Shown: positions 27,199 to 36,717, counted from the stretch's first letter. The stretch is DNA of 55,082 bases from Pseudogracilibacillus sp. (GCA_026169815.1 JAPFDT010000056.1:1-55082), one strand, 5' to 3'. Numbers and translations are program-made. Notes: generated by a model not told the origin, from the sequence alone.

Positions 27199-28101
27199 AT
27201 GAATAAAGATATTTCGGTAATTGGAATGCCAATGGATTTAGGACAAATGCGACGTGGTGTCGACATGGGACCAAGTGCAATACGATATGCAGGAGTTATA
27301 GAACGATTAGAATCTTTACACTTTAATGTAGATGATCTAGGAGATGTTCCCGTAGCTCATCCTAATCGAAAAGCAACGATTCGAGAAGATAATTTGCGTA
27401 ATTTACACGAAGTAGTAGATGCTAATAAGAAATTAGCTAAAGTCGTATCAGAAGAAATCGAAAAGCAACGTTTTCCGTTAGTGTTAGGTGGCGATCATAG
27501 TATGGCCATCGGAAGTATCGCCGGTATTTCACAACACTATAATAACTTAGGCGTCATTTGGTACGATGCTCACGGTGATATTAACACAGTAGAAACATCT
27601 CCATCTGGGAATATTCATGGCATGCCGCTTGCGATTAATCTCGGCCTAGGTCATAAGAAATTAACTGACATCATTGGTGATGCGCCGAATATCAAACCAG
27701 AGAATATCGTTATGATTGGAATTCGTTCCCTTGACGAAGGAGAAAAGCAATTATTAAGAAAACTTAAGATTAAAGTGTACACCATGCATGAAATCGATCG
27801 TATTGGTATGCCTAAAGTGATGGAAGAATCTATAGATTATTTAAAAAATCGAACGGACGGAGTGCATTTAAGTTTTGATTTAGATGGAATGGATCCATCA
27901 GAAGCACCAGGAGTTGGAACACCTGTAAATGGTGGGGCGACTTATCGTGAAAGTCATTTAGCAATGGAGATGCTAGCAGAATCAAATTTAATAACATCCG
28001 CAGAATTCGTTGAAGTAAACCCAATGTTAGATGATAAAAGCAAAACAGCTATCCTAACAGTAGATTTAATCGGCTCATTATTTGGTGAAAAATTAATTTG
28101 A
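27199..28101 (+). CDS. rocF: Arginase RocF
   Basis: 300 residues. The binuclear Mn site motifs are present: GGDHSMAIGS (about 97-106), WYDAHGDINT (about 120-129) and SFDLDGMDPSEAPGVGTP (about 224-241). It hydrolyses arginine to ornithine and urea. A 12-bp hairpin (28108-28137) without a T run follows it. It sits directly before the cdaA operon. Confidence 0.95.
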   Translation: MNKDISVIGMPMDLGQMRRGVDMGPSAIRYAGVIERLESLHFNVDDLGDVPVAHPNRKATIREDNLRNLHEVVDANKKLAKVVSEEIEKQRFPLVLGGDHSMAIGSIAGISQHYNNLGVIWYDAHGDINTVETSPSGNIHGMPLAINLGLGHKKLTDIIGDAPNIKPENIVMIGIRSLDEGEKQLLRKLKIKVYTMHEIDRIGMPKVMEESIDYLKNRTDGVHLSFDLDGMDPSEAPGVGTPVNGGATYRESHLAMEMLAESNLITSAEFVEVNPMLDDKSKTAILTVDLIGSLFGEKLI

Positions 28102-28107
28102 AACCAC

Positions 28108-28137
28108 AGCGAATTGTGCCACCGAGCACAATTCGCT
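28108..28137. terminator. Hairpin between rocF and cdaA
   Basis: AGCGAATTGTGC and GCACAATTCGCT form a perfect 12-bp stem with a 6-nt loop. There is no T run downstream, so its role as a terminator is uncertain. Confidence 0.4.
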
Positions 28138-28274
28138 CCATAATAAAAAATATCACTCCACTTTTGTAACATTCACTCCAGAAAAAACATTCTACTAGTA
28201 ACATGCGCCTATAGATTGTGTTATAATGATTGTACTATTCAATTTGAATTTGTCAGACCAAAGGAAGTGTCTAC

Positions 28275-29096
28275 ATGTTTGGTGAAGGATTAGACTTTTT
28301 AAACATTTTGAGGATCGCAGTTGATATTGCGATTGTCTGGTATGTTGTATATAAATTAATGATGGTAATACGTGGAACAAAAGCAATACAATTATTAAAG
28401 GGTATTGTCGTAATCGTTATAGTGTGGGCGTTAAGTATAATCTTTAACCTACAAACGATTCAATGGATAACGAATCAAGCCTTTTTCTGGGGTTTCCTCA
28501 GTATTATAATTTTGTTCCAACCTGAAATACGTCGAGCGTTAGAGCAATTAGGACGAGGAAGTATTTTTACTCGAAGTGCTAAATCGGAAGAAGAGGAAAT
28601 GGAACAAACAATCGATGCGATTATTCAATCCTGTACATATATGGCTAAACGTCGTATCGGAGCATTAATTACGATTGAATTAGAAACAGGAACTGGTGAA
28701 TATGCTGAAACAGGTATCCCAATCGGTGGTAACTTAACAAATCAATTATTAACAAACATATTTACCCCGAATACGCCATTACACGATGGTGCAGTTATTA
28801 TTAAAGGTGGTCAAATTATTGCAGCAGCATGTTACTTACCATTATCCGAGAGTACAGCCATTTCAAAAGATCTTGGAACTAGACACCGAGCAGCGATAGG
28901 TATTAGTGAAGTGACAGATGCCTTGACGATTGTTGTCTCTGAAGAAACAGGCGCGATGTCTTATACTAAAAATGGCGAAATTTATCGAGACTTAGATGAA
29001 GAAAAACTATCAGAAATATTAAAAGAAAATATAATGCAATTAGTTAAAACCCCTGAAACGAATTTAATGAACTGGAGGGGGAAGAGAAATGGATAA
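28275..29096 (+). CDS. cdaA: Diadenylate cyclase CdaA (DacA)
   Basis: 273 residues: three N-terminal membrane segments (about 10-80), then the DAC catalytic domain with DGA (Asp171) and RHR (203-205) motifs. It makes c-di-AMP from two ATP at the membrane and controls potassium and osmolyte balance. cdaR overlaps its end by 8 bases and glmM follows, the conserved cdaA-cdaR-glmM unit. Confidence 0.97.
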   Translation: MFGEGLDFLNILRIAVDIAIVWYVVYKLMMVIRGTKAIQLLKGIVVIVIVWALSIIFNLQTIQWITNQAFFWGFLSIIILFQPEIRRALEQLGRGSIFTRSAKSEEEEMEQTIDAIIQSCTYMAKRRIGALITIELETGTGEYAETGIPIGGNLTNQLLTNIFTPNTPLHDGAVIIKGGQIIAAACYLPLSESTAISKDLGTRHRAAIGISEVTDALTIVVSEETGAMSYTKNGEIYRDLDEEKLSEILKENIMQLVKTPETNLMNWRGKRNG

Positions 29097-30309
29097 ATTA
29101 TTTCAAAGTAAATGGGCGATACGTGTTATCTCACTCGTCTTAGCTTTAACGTTATATTTCTTCGTTAATATTGAAGCAAATACGAAACAAAATGAATCCC
29201 GACTTGACCCAGGAGCCACAACTGAAACACAAATTTTAGAAGAAGTTCCGGTCGATATAAAGATAGATGCAGAAAATTACGTTGTTAGTGGTGTGCCTGA
29301 GACAGTCTCAGTTACTTTAGAAGGGAAAAAGAGTACACTAGCACCAATTGTACGTATTCGTAGTTTTGATGTTTATGTAGATTTAACCGAATATGATGAA
29401 GGTGATCATACGGTAACTTTAGAGTATGAAGGGTTACCTGATAATGTGACGGCTTATATTGAACCGAAGGAAATTGATATTAATATTGAAAAACGTGCAT
29501 TACAAGAATATAGTGTCGATGTTGATTTCGTTAATTTAGATAAAGTACCAGTCGGGTATGAGATTGGTGAGCCTGAGATTACACCTGGCTCTGTTACTAT
29601 CGTTAGTTCAGAAGCAAACATTGAACAAGTCGCCATGGTCAAAGTATTTCTTGACGTTAGAGATATAAAAGAGTCGATTAAAAATCGAGAACTACCAGTC
29701 GTTGTCTACGATGCGCAAGGAAATGATATGAGCGTACGGGTAGACCCGGAAACCGTTACTGTATCCGTTCCGGTTGAGCGACCTAGCAAAACAGTACCAT
29801 TAACAGTAAAAACAAAAGGTGAAATGATCGATGACCTTGAAATTGCTAACATGGAAAGCGAAACAGAACTGGAGATTTTCGGTAAGAAAGAAGTGTTAAA
29901 TGAAATCGATGAAATTTCAACGAAGGAATTAGATGTTTCAACTATTGAAAAATCAGGTAAGACAGAAGTTGAAATTGATTTTCCGGATGGAGTTACAGCT
30001 AATGATGAAGAGGTAGAAGTTGATGTCGAACTTCAACAATCAAAAGAGTTTAAAGGAATACCGATTGATATTGATGGAATGGATGAATCAGATGTCACGT
30101 TCGTTAAACCAAAAAATGGTGAATTATCTGTAATAGCTAAAGGAAATGACACAGCTGTAAAAGAATTAAAAAAGGAAGACATTACAGCAATGATTAATCT
30201 CGATGGTGTAAGTGAAGGAGAACACAAAGTCGATGTCGAACTAAAAGGGCCAGATGGTATTACGTTAGAGTCGAATGAAGAGAAAATAACGGTTGAAATA
30301 AAAGAATAA
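29089..30309 (+). CDS. cdaR: CdaA regulator CdaR (YbbR)
   Basis: 406 residues: one N-terminal membrane anchor (about 9-25) then YbbR repeats, about four, each of roughly 80 residues, on the outer face of the membrane. It binds CdaA and modulates its activity. AAGAGAAATGG gives the start inside the cdaA end. The protein is strongly acidic. Confidence 0.93.
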   Translation: MDKLFQSKWAIRVISLVLALTLYFFVNIEANTKQNESRLDPGATTETQILEEVPVDIKIDAENYVVSGVPETVSVTLEGKKSTLAPIVRIRSFDVYVDLTEYDEGDHTVTLEYEGLPDNVTAYIEPKEIDINIEKRALQEYSVDVDFVNLDKVPVGYEIGEPEITPGSVTIVSSEANIEQVAMVKVFLDVRDIKESIKNRELPVVVYDAQGNDMSVRVDPETVTVSVPVERPSKTVPLTVKTKGEMIDDLEIANMESETELEIFGKKEVLNEIDEISTKELDVSTIEKSGKTEVEIDFPDGVTANDEEVEVDVELQQSKEFKGIPIDIDGMDESDVTFVKPKNGELSVIAKGNDTAVKELKKEDITAMINLDGVSEGEHKVDVELKGPDGITLESNEEKITVEIKE

Positions 30310-30354
30310 GTATGATAGTTATTTTCGGTTGGATTTGGAAAAGGAGAGGTATAA

Positions 30355-31689
30355 TTGAGTAAAATTTTCGGAACTGATGGTGTGAGAGGCGTTGCAAATA
30401 AGGGGTTAACACCAGAGTTAGCATTCAAATTAGCACGAATAACCGGTTATATTTTTGCGAGAGAAAGTGAACGTCCAAAAGCATTAATAGGTCGTGACAC
30501 GAGATTATCAGGTCCAATGTTAGAAGGTGCCCTTGTTGCAGGTTTTATGTCAGTAGGTGTTGAAGTAATGCGTTTAGGAGTTATTACTACTCCAGGAGTT
30601 GCATACTTAACAAAAGTAACGAACGCTGAAATAGGTGTTATGATTTCAGCATCTCACAACCCATATGGAGATAACGGTATTAAGATTTTCGGTCCAAACG
30701 GATTTAAACTAACTGATGAGCAAGAAAATGAAATAGAAAAACTTTTAACGGAAGAAGATACATTTCAACGTCCAGTAGGCAAAGATATTGGGACAGTTAG
30801 TAATTACTTTGAAGGTACACAAAAGTATTTATCATACTTACAAGAAACAGTAGAACATGATTTTACAGATGTTTATGTAGGGATTGACTGTGCACATGGT
30901 TCGACTAGTAGTTTAGCTCCTCATCTGTTTGCAGATTTAGAAGCAGAAATTAGTACAAGTGGTAATAATCCAAATGGTACTAATATTAATGATGGCGTCG
31001 GATCAAATCACCCAGAAAGCTTACAGGAAATTGTGCTTGAGAAGAACTTAGATGTTGGATTTTCTTTTGATGGAGATGGAGATCGCTTAATCGCAATCGA
31101 TGAAAAAGGAAACATTGTCGATGGTGACCAAATCATGTATATTTGCGCTACGTATTTATACGAGCGTAATCAATTAGAAAAAGATACAGTTGTTGCTACT
31201 GTCATGAGTAACCTTGGTTTTTATAAAGCGTTAGAACGTCAAGGTATTAATGTTGTAACAGCAGATGTAGGTGACCGTTATGTCATGGAGAAAATGCGAG
31301 AAGAAGGTTATATTTTAGGTGGAGAGCAGTCTGGACATATTATATTCCTGAACAATAGTACAAGTGGTGACGGTATGTTATCAGCAATTCAACTTGTTGA
31401 TATTATGAAGGAAACAGGAAAACCGTTATCTGAACTAGCGGCAGGTATGAGGATTTATCCACAAAAACTAAAGAATATCCAAGTAAAGGATAAAGAAACA
31501 GCCTTACATCATCCGATAATTCTCGAAGAAATTGCACGAGTAGAAAAAGAACTAGGTGAAACAGGACGTGTATTAGTTCGCCCATCTGGTACAGAACCAC
31601 TTATACGAGTAATGGTTGAAGCTGAAACAGAGGAAGCATGCGAAAAGTATGTAGATGAATTAATAGATGTCGTAGATCGCCACGCATAA
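30355..31689 (+). CDS. glmM: Phosphoglucosamine mutase GlmM
   Basis: 444 residues. [13 protein letters not shown] at the start, the phosphoserine loop [12 protein letters not shown] (Ser about 101), the metal loop FDGDGDR (about 238-244) and [12 protein letters not shown] (about 408-419) are present. It interconverts glucosamine-6- and -1-phosphate for peptidoglycan precursors, and its family is known to inhibit CdaA. It starts at TTG 30355 with AGGAGAGG upstream. glmS does not follow, which differs from B. subtilis. Confidence 0.97.
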   Translation: MSKIFGTDGVRGVANKGLTPELAFKLARITGYIFARESERPKALIGRDTRLSGPMLEGALVAGFMSVGVEVMRLGVITTPGVAYLTKVTNAEIGVMISASHNPYGDNGIKIFGPNGFKLTDEQENEIEKLLTEEDTFQRPVGKDIGTVSNYFEGTQKYLSYLQETVEHDFTDVYVGIDCAHGSTSSLAPHLFADLEAEISTSGNNPNGTNINDGVGSNHPESLQEIVLEKNLDVGFSFDGDGDRLIAIDEKGNIVDGDQIMYICATYLYERNQLEKDTVVATVMSNLGFYKALERQGINVVTADVGDRYVMEKMREEGYILGGEQSGHIIFLNNSTSGDGMLSAIQLVDIMKETGKPLSELAAGMRIYPQKLKNIQVKDKETALHHPIILEEIARVEKELGETGRVLVRPSGTEPLIRVMVEAETEEACEKYVDELIDVVDRHA

Positions 31690-31699
31690 TAAAAAAGCT

Positions 31700-31738
31700 A
31701 AAAACTGTCCTCGATAATTCAAAGGGGGACAGTTTTTA
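31700..31738 (+). terminator. Terminator after glmM
   Basis: AAAAACTGTCC (31700-31710) pairs with GGACAGTTTTT (31727-31737). It closes the cdaA-cdaR-glmM unit. Confidence 0.8.
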
Positions 31739-31767
31739 CTTATAAAAATAAGAAAGCAGTTGTTGTT

Positions 31768-32724
31768 ATGACAGAAGTAGTTGCTCTAGGATAATTATTA
31801 ATCGACTTTACTCCAAAACAATGTATCACGACAAAAACACCTTCCTATACAGCGAATCCAGGAGGAGCACCTGCAAATGTAGTGGTCGCACTTGCACAAT
31901 TAGGTTATGATACAGCAATGATTGCATCTGTAGGGGAAGATGCTTTTGGTAGGTTATTAATTGAAACGTTAGAGGAAAAAGGTGTACAAACAGAAGGAAT
32001 TATGAAGACAGATGTTCCAACGACATTAGCTTTCGTTCATATTGCAGCAGAAGGTGAACGTTCCTTTAGCTTTTATCGCCAACCAGGGGCAGATATTATG
32101 TTAACGAAAGAAGCTGTATCTGAGGTGATGATAAATGAAGCGAAAATTGTTCATGTTGGTTCTTTGTCGATGACGAGTCAGCCAGTACGAGAAGCAACAC
32201 GATTTGCTTTGAAACATGCTAGCGCAAAGGGGAAAATTATCTCATATGATCCAAATTATCGTCCAATGCTTTGGCGGAAACAAACAGAAGCAAGAAAATA
32301 TATGTTAGAAATCATGCAGTATGCTCATATTGTTAAAGTTTCAGACGAAGAACTGAACTTTTTAACGAAACAAGGTACAGTAGTTACTAGAGCAAATGAG
32401 CTAATTGAACGCTATGAAATAACATTGCTTTTCATAACATTAGGCGAAAAAGGTAGTTACTGTTTTCATCAAAATGGATTTCACATTTTTATCGAAGGGT
32501 TGACAGTGAAATCAATCGATACGACTGGTTGCGGAGATGCATTTTTAGCTGGTGTTTTGTCGAAGGTTTTAAGTCACAAATGTAGGAGATTAACAGATTT
32601 AACGAAAGAAGATTTACAAGTTATAACATCATTTGGAAATAAAATGGGCGCTTATCTTGCAACGGAATACGGAGCAATCCCAGCAATGCCAACACAAAAG
32701 GAATTACAAAGCTTTTTGAAATAA
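31768..32724 (+). pseudogene. PfkB-family sugar kinase (fructokinase-like), interrupted by a stop codon
   Basis: The frame from ATG 31768 reads MTEVVALG, then TAA at 31792-31794, then LLIDFTP and on without break to 32724, 318 codons in all. The family normally has a glutamate in the GELLIDF motif, so a single GAA to TAA change explains the stop. The rest keeps NPGGAPANV and the catalytic IDTTGCGDAFLAG (usual GAGD). Restart at GTG 31882 would remove the sugar-binding N-terminus. No good ribosome site precedes ATG 31768. A sequencing error is possible. Confidence 0.8.
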
Positions 32725-32913
32725 TATTAAACAATGATAGCGTTAACAAGCGTTGAGTCAATAATAAGTACTTCACTCTCGACATCTTGTACACTTATGG
32801 TAAAGTAGTAGAAGGAATGGATTGCAAAGAAAGTAACAGGTCGCTTCACCTCGAATACTTCGGTGCAACTATTTTTCCATTAATAGTATATTTTTAGTAA
32901 AGAGGGGTTCGAC

Positions 32914-33504
32914 ATGGTTTATTATATTGCAGGATATGCATTGAAAATATTTTTAAGTATTTTTGGTTTTTTAAAAGTATATGATAAAGAAAAATTACCA
33001 GAAGATAAAGGATATGTACTAGCTTGTACGCATACAGGTTGGATTGATATTTTGTGGCTCGGGGTTTCGGTCTTACCTAAACAAGTTCATTATATGGCGA
33101 AGCAAGAATTGTTTGAAACGAAATTTCTTAATTGGTTAATGGTTCATTTAAATGCGTTTCCTGTTGACCGCGACAATCCAGGTCCAAGTTCGATAAAAAC
33201 GCCAGTCCGGTTAATTAAAGACAAGAATATTGTCGGGATTTTCCCAAGTGGGACAAGAACGACAGAAGATGTACCATTAAAGCGTGGTGCAGTAACTATT
33301 GCCAGTCATGCAAAGGCGCCAATCGTTCCAGCCGCATATGTCGGTCCGAACACGTTCAAAGAATTGTTATCATGGCAACGTCCGAAAATTATTTTCGGTG
33401 ATCCAATCTATTTACAGAAAGATTTACCTAAAAGAGAAGCACTCGATGTCATGGCAGATGAATTAAACGAAGCAATGCATCAATTGAAACAAAGAATAAA
33501 ATAA
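32914..33504 (+). CDS. plsC: 1-acyl-sn-glycerol-3-phosphate acyltransferase PlsC-like
   Basis: 196 residues. One N-terminal hydrophobic segment, the catalytic HTGWID motif (His40, Asp45), the substrate loop FPSGTRT (about 110-116) and a VPAAYVGP block (about 136-143). It adds the second acyl chain to lysophosphatidic acid at the membrane. AGAGGGG precedes the ATG. The substrate could also be another lysophospholipid. Confidence 0.88.
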   Translation: MVYYIAGYALKIFLSIFGFLKVYDKEKLPEDKGYVLACTHTGWIDILWLGVSVLPKQVHYMAKQELFETKFLNWLMVHLNAFPVDRDNPGPSSIKTPVRLIKDKNIVGIFPSGTRTTEDVPLKRGAVTIASHAKAPIVPAAYVGPNTFKELLSWQRPKIIFGDPIYLQKDLPKREALDVMADELNEAMHQLKQRIK

Positions 33505-33601
33505 TTGCATTTAGGTAATAAATGGTAGATTATTCGTTATAATGGTATAATTTAATAGAAATGTTTATACATATATTTTTTAAATTAGGAGGATGGTTTA
33601 T

Positions 33602-33907
33602 ATGTTGAAAAGATGGTTAGCACTTAGTGTTGTATTAGGCTTTGCTTTTAGCATATTATTGCCAAACTCTTTCGTGCAGGCAGAAGACGATAATGACGAC
33701 GATGCTGCAACCGAAGAAGAGGCAGATGTAGACGAAGAAGAAAGCAACGATGAAGAAGGTACAGATGAAGAAGAAAGTGATGACGAATCAGCGGCACCTG
33801 CTTCAGATGAACCAGAAGATCCTGCAATCTATATTTATGTCATAAGTTTTGTTGTTGTATTAGGTATAGGTATGTATGCATTTACCGAAGGAACACGTAA
33901 AGAATAA
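33602..33907 (+). CDS. Small acidic single-pass membrane protein, unknown
   Basis: 101 residues: signal peptide (about 1-26), a 45-residue Asp/Glu-rich segment, one C-terminal membrane segment (about 74-92) and a short tail GTRKE. I recognise no domain. The layout (signal, acidic linker, membrane anchor) resembles the C-terminal parts of the adjacent NEAT proteins, without a NEAT domain. ATG 33602 is set by AGGAGG at 33587-33592, which overlaps the earlier ATG 33593. A terminator separates it from the haem locus. Confidence 0.7.
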   Translation: MLKRWLALSVVLGFAFSILLPNSFVQAEDDNDDDAATEEEADVDEEESNDEEGTDEEESDDESAAPASDEPEDPAIYIYVISFVVVLGIGMYAFTEGTRKE

Positions 33908-33957
33908 AGTTATACATAAAATGAAATGACAACTTAATTAAACATGTAATGAAGAGG

Positions 33958-33997
33958 GGTTTCCAATTTATAATCATTATAAACTGGAGACCTTTTT
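33958..33997 (+). terminator. Terminator after the small acidic membrane protein
   Basis: GGTTTCC and GGAGACC arms (one G-U) continue through an AT-rich palindrome TTTATAATCATTATAAA (33967-33983) and are followed by TTTTT. The palindrome resembles a Fur core by chance of AT content; I treat it as the hairpin tip. Confidence 0.65.
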
Positions 33998-34202
33998 GAT
34001 TTGTAAACGAAAAAGTTAGTAAAGCTTGTGACATTTGTCATTGGAAAGCAATTAAACTTCAATACTTCGACAAACAATATTCATAGTTCACAATTTTTTC
34101 ATAACTAATTGAGTATAAATGATAGAAACCTAGTCATATAAAAGGTATACTTTTAATAGTCAAAAAATTTACAAGCAGATAGAAAGTAGGTGTAAAAAAC
34201 AA

Positions 34203-34916
34203 GTGAACTCATTACTTAAAAATAATAGACGTTCAGCATGGATTGCTTCTAGTATCGTGACCGTTATGCTATTCATATTATTACCATTACATATAGTAGA
34301 TGCTGATCCAGCTGATGGCTATTATGAAATAGATTATGAAGTACTTAACGCCGACAATGACTCTGTTTCCATGGCGAATGATTATTTCGATAAACCAGCT
34401 ACATTAAGTGTGGAGGATGGTGAACGTACGGTTCAAATCGGAATTAACCATAGTAATTGGGTTGTAGGGTTACAAGCACCAGAAGGCGATGATTTCGTTG
34501 ATGTTGATGTCGTTTCAGAAGATGAGGAAGAAGATGTTCGCATTGTGCAATTTGTTTTAGATGAAGATGAAAATCTTGACGAACCAGTAGAAATGAAAAT
34601 GCACATAGTCGTCGATGTACTTGAGGAAGATTATGATCATCATTACACTGCTCGTTTCCAGTTTGATGAAGAAAGCATGACAGAAGTTGATGCACCTTTA
34701 GTGGAAGAAGCAGAAGAAGATGAATCAGAAGCGGAAGAGGAAGCAACAGATTCGGATGCAGAGGAAACGACTGAAAAAGAAAGCGATTCAACGAAAGAAG
34801 ATGATAACGAAGTTAAAGGTGCAGGCGTTAATGCAGGTACAATGATTGTTATCGTGTTGTTAGTCGGGATTGCCGCTGTTTTATTATATTCATTCGTATT
34901 TAAAAAGAAAAAATAA
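34203..34916 (+). CDS. NEAT-domain surface protein with C-terminal membrane anchor
   Basis: 237 residues: signal peptide (about 1-35), one NEAT domain (about 38-160), an acidic linker (about 163-205) and a membrane segment (about 211-233) ending KKKK. The haem-binding YxxxY motif is intact as Tyr144/Tyr148 (YDHHYTARF), as in IsdA/IsdC. No NPxT or LPxT sorting motif is seen, so it should stay in the membrane and not be linked to the wall. It starts at GTG 34203. First gene of the Isd-like locus. Confidence 0.88.
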   Translation: MNSLLKNNRRSAWIASSIVTVMLFILLPLHIVDADPADGYYEIDYEVLNADNDSVSMANDYFDKPATLSVEDGERTVQIGINHSNWVVGLQAPEGDDFVDVDVVSEDEEEDVRIVQFVLDEDENLDEPVEMKMHIVVDVLEEDYDHHYTARFQFDEESMTEVDAPLVEEAEEDESEAEEEATDSDAEETTEKESDSTKEDDNEVKGAGVNAGTMIVIVLLVGIAAVLLYSFVFKKKK

Positions 34917-34941
34917 AATAAAAATTAAAAGGAGAGTTAAC

Positions 34942-35553
34942 ATGCGTAAATTAACAAAGTTCTTTGTACCAATGTTATTAGCAATTTTAGTACTATTACC
35001 AGTAACACAAGCGGATCAGGTAGCAGCAGCGTCGAAGTTTGAGGATGGGGAATATAATTTATCTCTCCAAGTATTACATGAAACAGGTGATAAAGAATCA
35101 CAAGCAGGTGACTACTTAAGTAAAGATGCGACGTTAGTGGTAAAAGATGGTGAGAATACAGTAAACATCTCTATTTCTCAAGAAGCAGATATGGTGCAAG
35201 GAGCAACATTAAACGGCATCAAAGGAGAAAAAAACGGTTCAACAATAACGTTTAGCGATGTGGACATTAGTGAAAAGACGAACGGTACGATACATGTAGT
35301 AGTACCAAAGGAAGTACTGCCACCAGTTGGTTATGATACAGATCATACAGTAATTTATCAGTTTACTAATTTGTCGGATGTACCAACAACACAAGAAGAA
35401 GCTGAAGAAGTAGAAGAATCAGATGATATTGTTGAAGGTAAAGAAACGCCAGAAGATAACCCTAAAACAGGAGATAAAACACCGATTCTGTTATTCTCAG
35501 TTGTTTTAATTGCTTCAGGTGTTGTTTTAGTACGTAAAGTTGCTTTCAAATAA
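34942..35553 (+). CDS. IsdC-like NEAT protein with sortase B sorting signal
   Basis: 203 residues: signal peptide (about 1-31), one NEAT domain (about 33-147), acidic linker, then NPKTG (173-177), a hydrophobic segment and the tail RKVAFK. NPKTG is the SrtB signal of Bacillus anthracis IsdC, so the protein should be fixed in the wall by the sortase at 41038. The haem motif reads Y131-DTD-H135, with His in place of the second Tyr. ATG 34942 is set by AGGAGAG. Confidence 0.88.
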   Translation: MRKLTKFFVPMLLAILVLLPVTQADQVAAASKFEDGEYNLSLQVLHETGDKESQAGDYLSKDATLVVKDGENTVNISISQEADMVQGATLNGIKGEKNGSTITFSDVDISEKTNGTIHVVVPKEVLPPVGYDTDHTVIYQFTNLSDVPTTQEEAEEVEESDDIVEGKETPEDNPKTGDKTPILLFSVVLIASGVVLVRKVAFK

Positions 35554-35577
35554 TTTAAATATTGGAGAGATAAATAA

Positions 35578-36687
35578 ATGAAGAAACTCTTAGTAGGTTT
35601 TCTGATTGCAATATTTGCAATCGGAATTAATTTTACAGGGACTAATAATGCATCAGCTAAAGATAAAAAGGTTTATGAAGATGGCGAATATACGGTTGAT
35701 TATACAGTTGATGTAGAGCATATGAATAATTTTATAGAAAACAAGCCCGAAGTATTTGTAAAAGATGGAAAAAGTTTCGTAACAATGACTTTTAATGCCG
35801 AAAGCATGATAAAAGGAATTACGGTAAAAGAAAAGAAAGTTGAAAAAAGCAATGTAAGAGAAGACCTTGCTGATTATACATTTGAAGTAAAAGATTTAGA
35901 TGAAGAAATAGCAATGATAGTTCATGTAGATACACCTGGTCATACTCAAGACTATTCCTTCAAACTGTCAGTAGACACAACAGATATTCCACTGAAGGAT
36001 TTAAACGAAGAAAGTACGAAAATAAAGGTATATGACGATGGACAATATGCAGTACCTTATACAGTTGATGTAAGTGCAATGGAACGTTTTATGACAATGG
36101 AAGCAGATGTAAATATTGAAAATGGAAAATCTATGGTAACTGTAACATTTAACTCTGCATCATATATAGAAGCGTTCGAGGTACATGGTAATGAAGCAAC
36201 AAGAGGAACAGAAGATAAAGAAGAGAATACAGTAGAATATACTTTCGCTGTAGAAGACTTAGATGAAGAATTAGCATCGGAAGTATTTATAAGTGCTGGA
36301 CCTAATCCCTCACATGAATACTCTATTAAGTTAGACACATCAGACATTCCTTATACAATGGTAGAATCAGATGAAGAACAAGGAGAACCAGGTCCCCAAG
36401 GAGAGCAGGGAGAACCGGGTTCAGCAGGTAAAGATGGAAAAGATGGTGAGGACGGGAAAGACGGTAAGGATGGTAAGGATGGACAGTCTGGTACAGCGGG
36501 ATCAGATAATAACGGTGGAAGTGGTACAACAGGTGGTTCTCAAGGAATAAATGGTTCAACAACTGGAAGCGGTGGTGCAACTCCTGAACCAAACCCTAAA
36601 ACAAGTGATAATGCACCAATTTTATTATTAACAATTGTATTATTAGGTTCTGGAATTGTTGCATTTCGTAAAGTAGCAATAAAATAA
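35578..36687 (+). CDS. Two-NEAT surface protein with collagen-like stretch and NPKTS sorting signal
   Basis: 369 residues: signal peptide (about 1-27), NEAT 1 (about 32-138), NEAT 2 (about 149-258), thirteen Gly-X-Y triplets (269-307, mostly GKD/GED), a Gly/Ser/Thr linker and a sorting signal NPKTS (339-343) with hydrophobic segment and RKVAIK tail. The YxxxY position reads H122-TQD-Y126 in NEAT 1 and P244-SHE-Y248 in NEAT 2, so the first Tyr is lost in both. It should be wall-anchored by SrtB. The collagen-like part may act as a stalk. Confidence 0.88.
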   Translation: MKKLLVGFLIAIFAIGINFTGTNNASAKDKKVYEDGEYTVDYTVDVEHMNNFIENKPEVFVKDGKSFVTMTFNAESMIKGITVKEKKVEKSNVREDLADYTFEVKDLDEEIAMIVHVDTPGHTQDYSFKLSVDTTDIPLKDLNEESTKIKVYDDGQYAVPYTVDVSAMERFMTMEADVNIENGKSMVTVTFNSASYIEAFEVHGNEATRGTEDKEENTVEYTFAVEDLDEELASEVFISAGPNPSHEYSIKLDTSDIPYTMVESDEEQGEPGPQGEQGEPGSAGKDGKDGEDGKDGKDGKDGQSGTAGSDNNGGSGTTGGSQGINGSTTGSGGATPEPNPKTSDNAPILLLTIVLLGSGIVAFRKVAIK

Positions 36688-36717
36688 GATTCAAAAAGTA
36701 TTGAAAGAGGCAAAAAC

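Noticed and set aside
31690-31767. glmS ribozyme or glmS gene after glmM
   Set aside because: Only a terminator is present and the next frame is a sugar kinase.
33967-33983. Fur box TTTATAATCATTATAAA
   Set aside because: It is the tip of a terminator hairpin downstream of a gene, and AT-rich palindromes of this kind are expected by chance.
36326-36592. Antisense open frame across the collagen-like segment
   Set aside because: It is generated by the repetitive Gly-X-Y codons; the product is low complexity and lacks a ribosome site.
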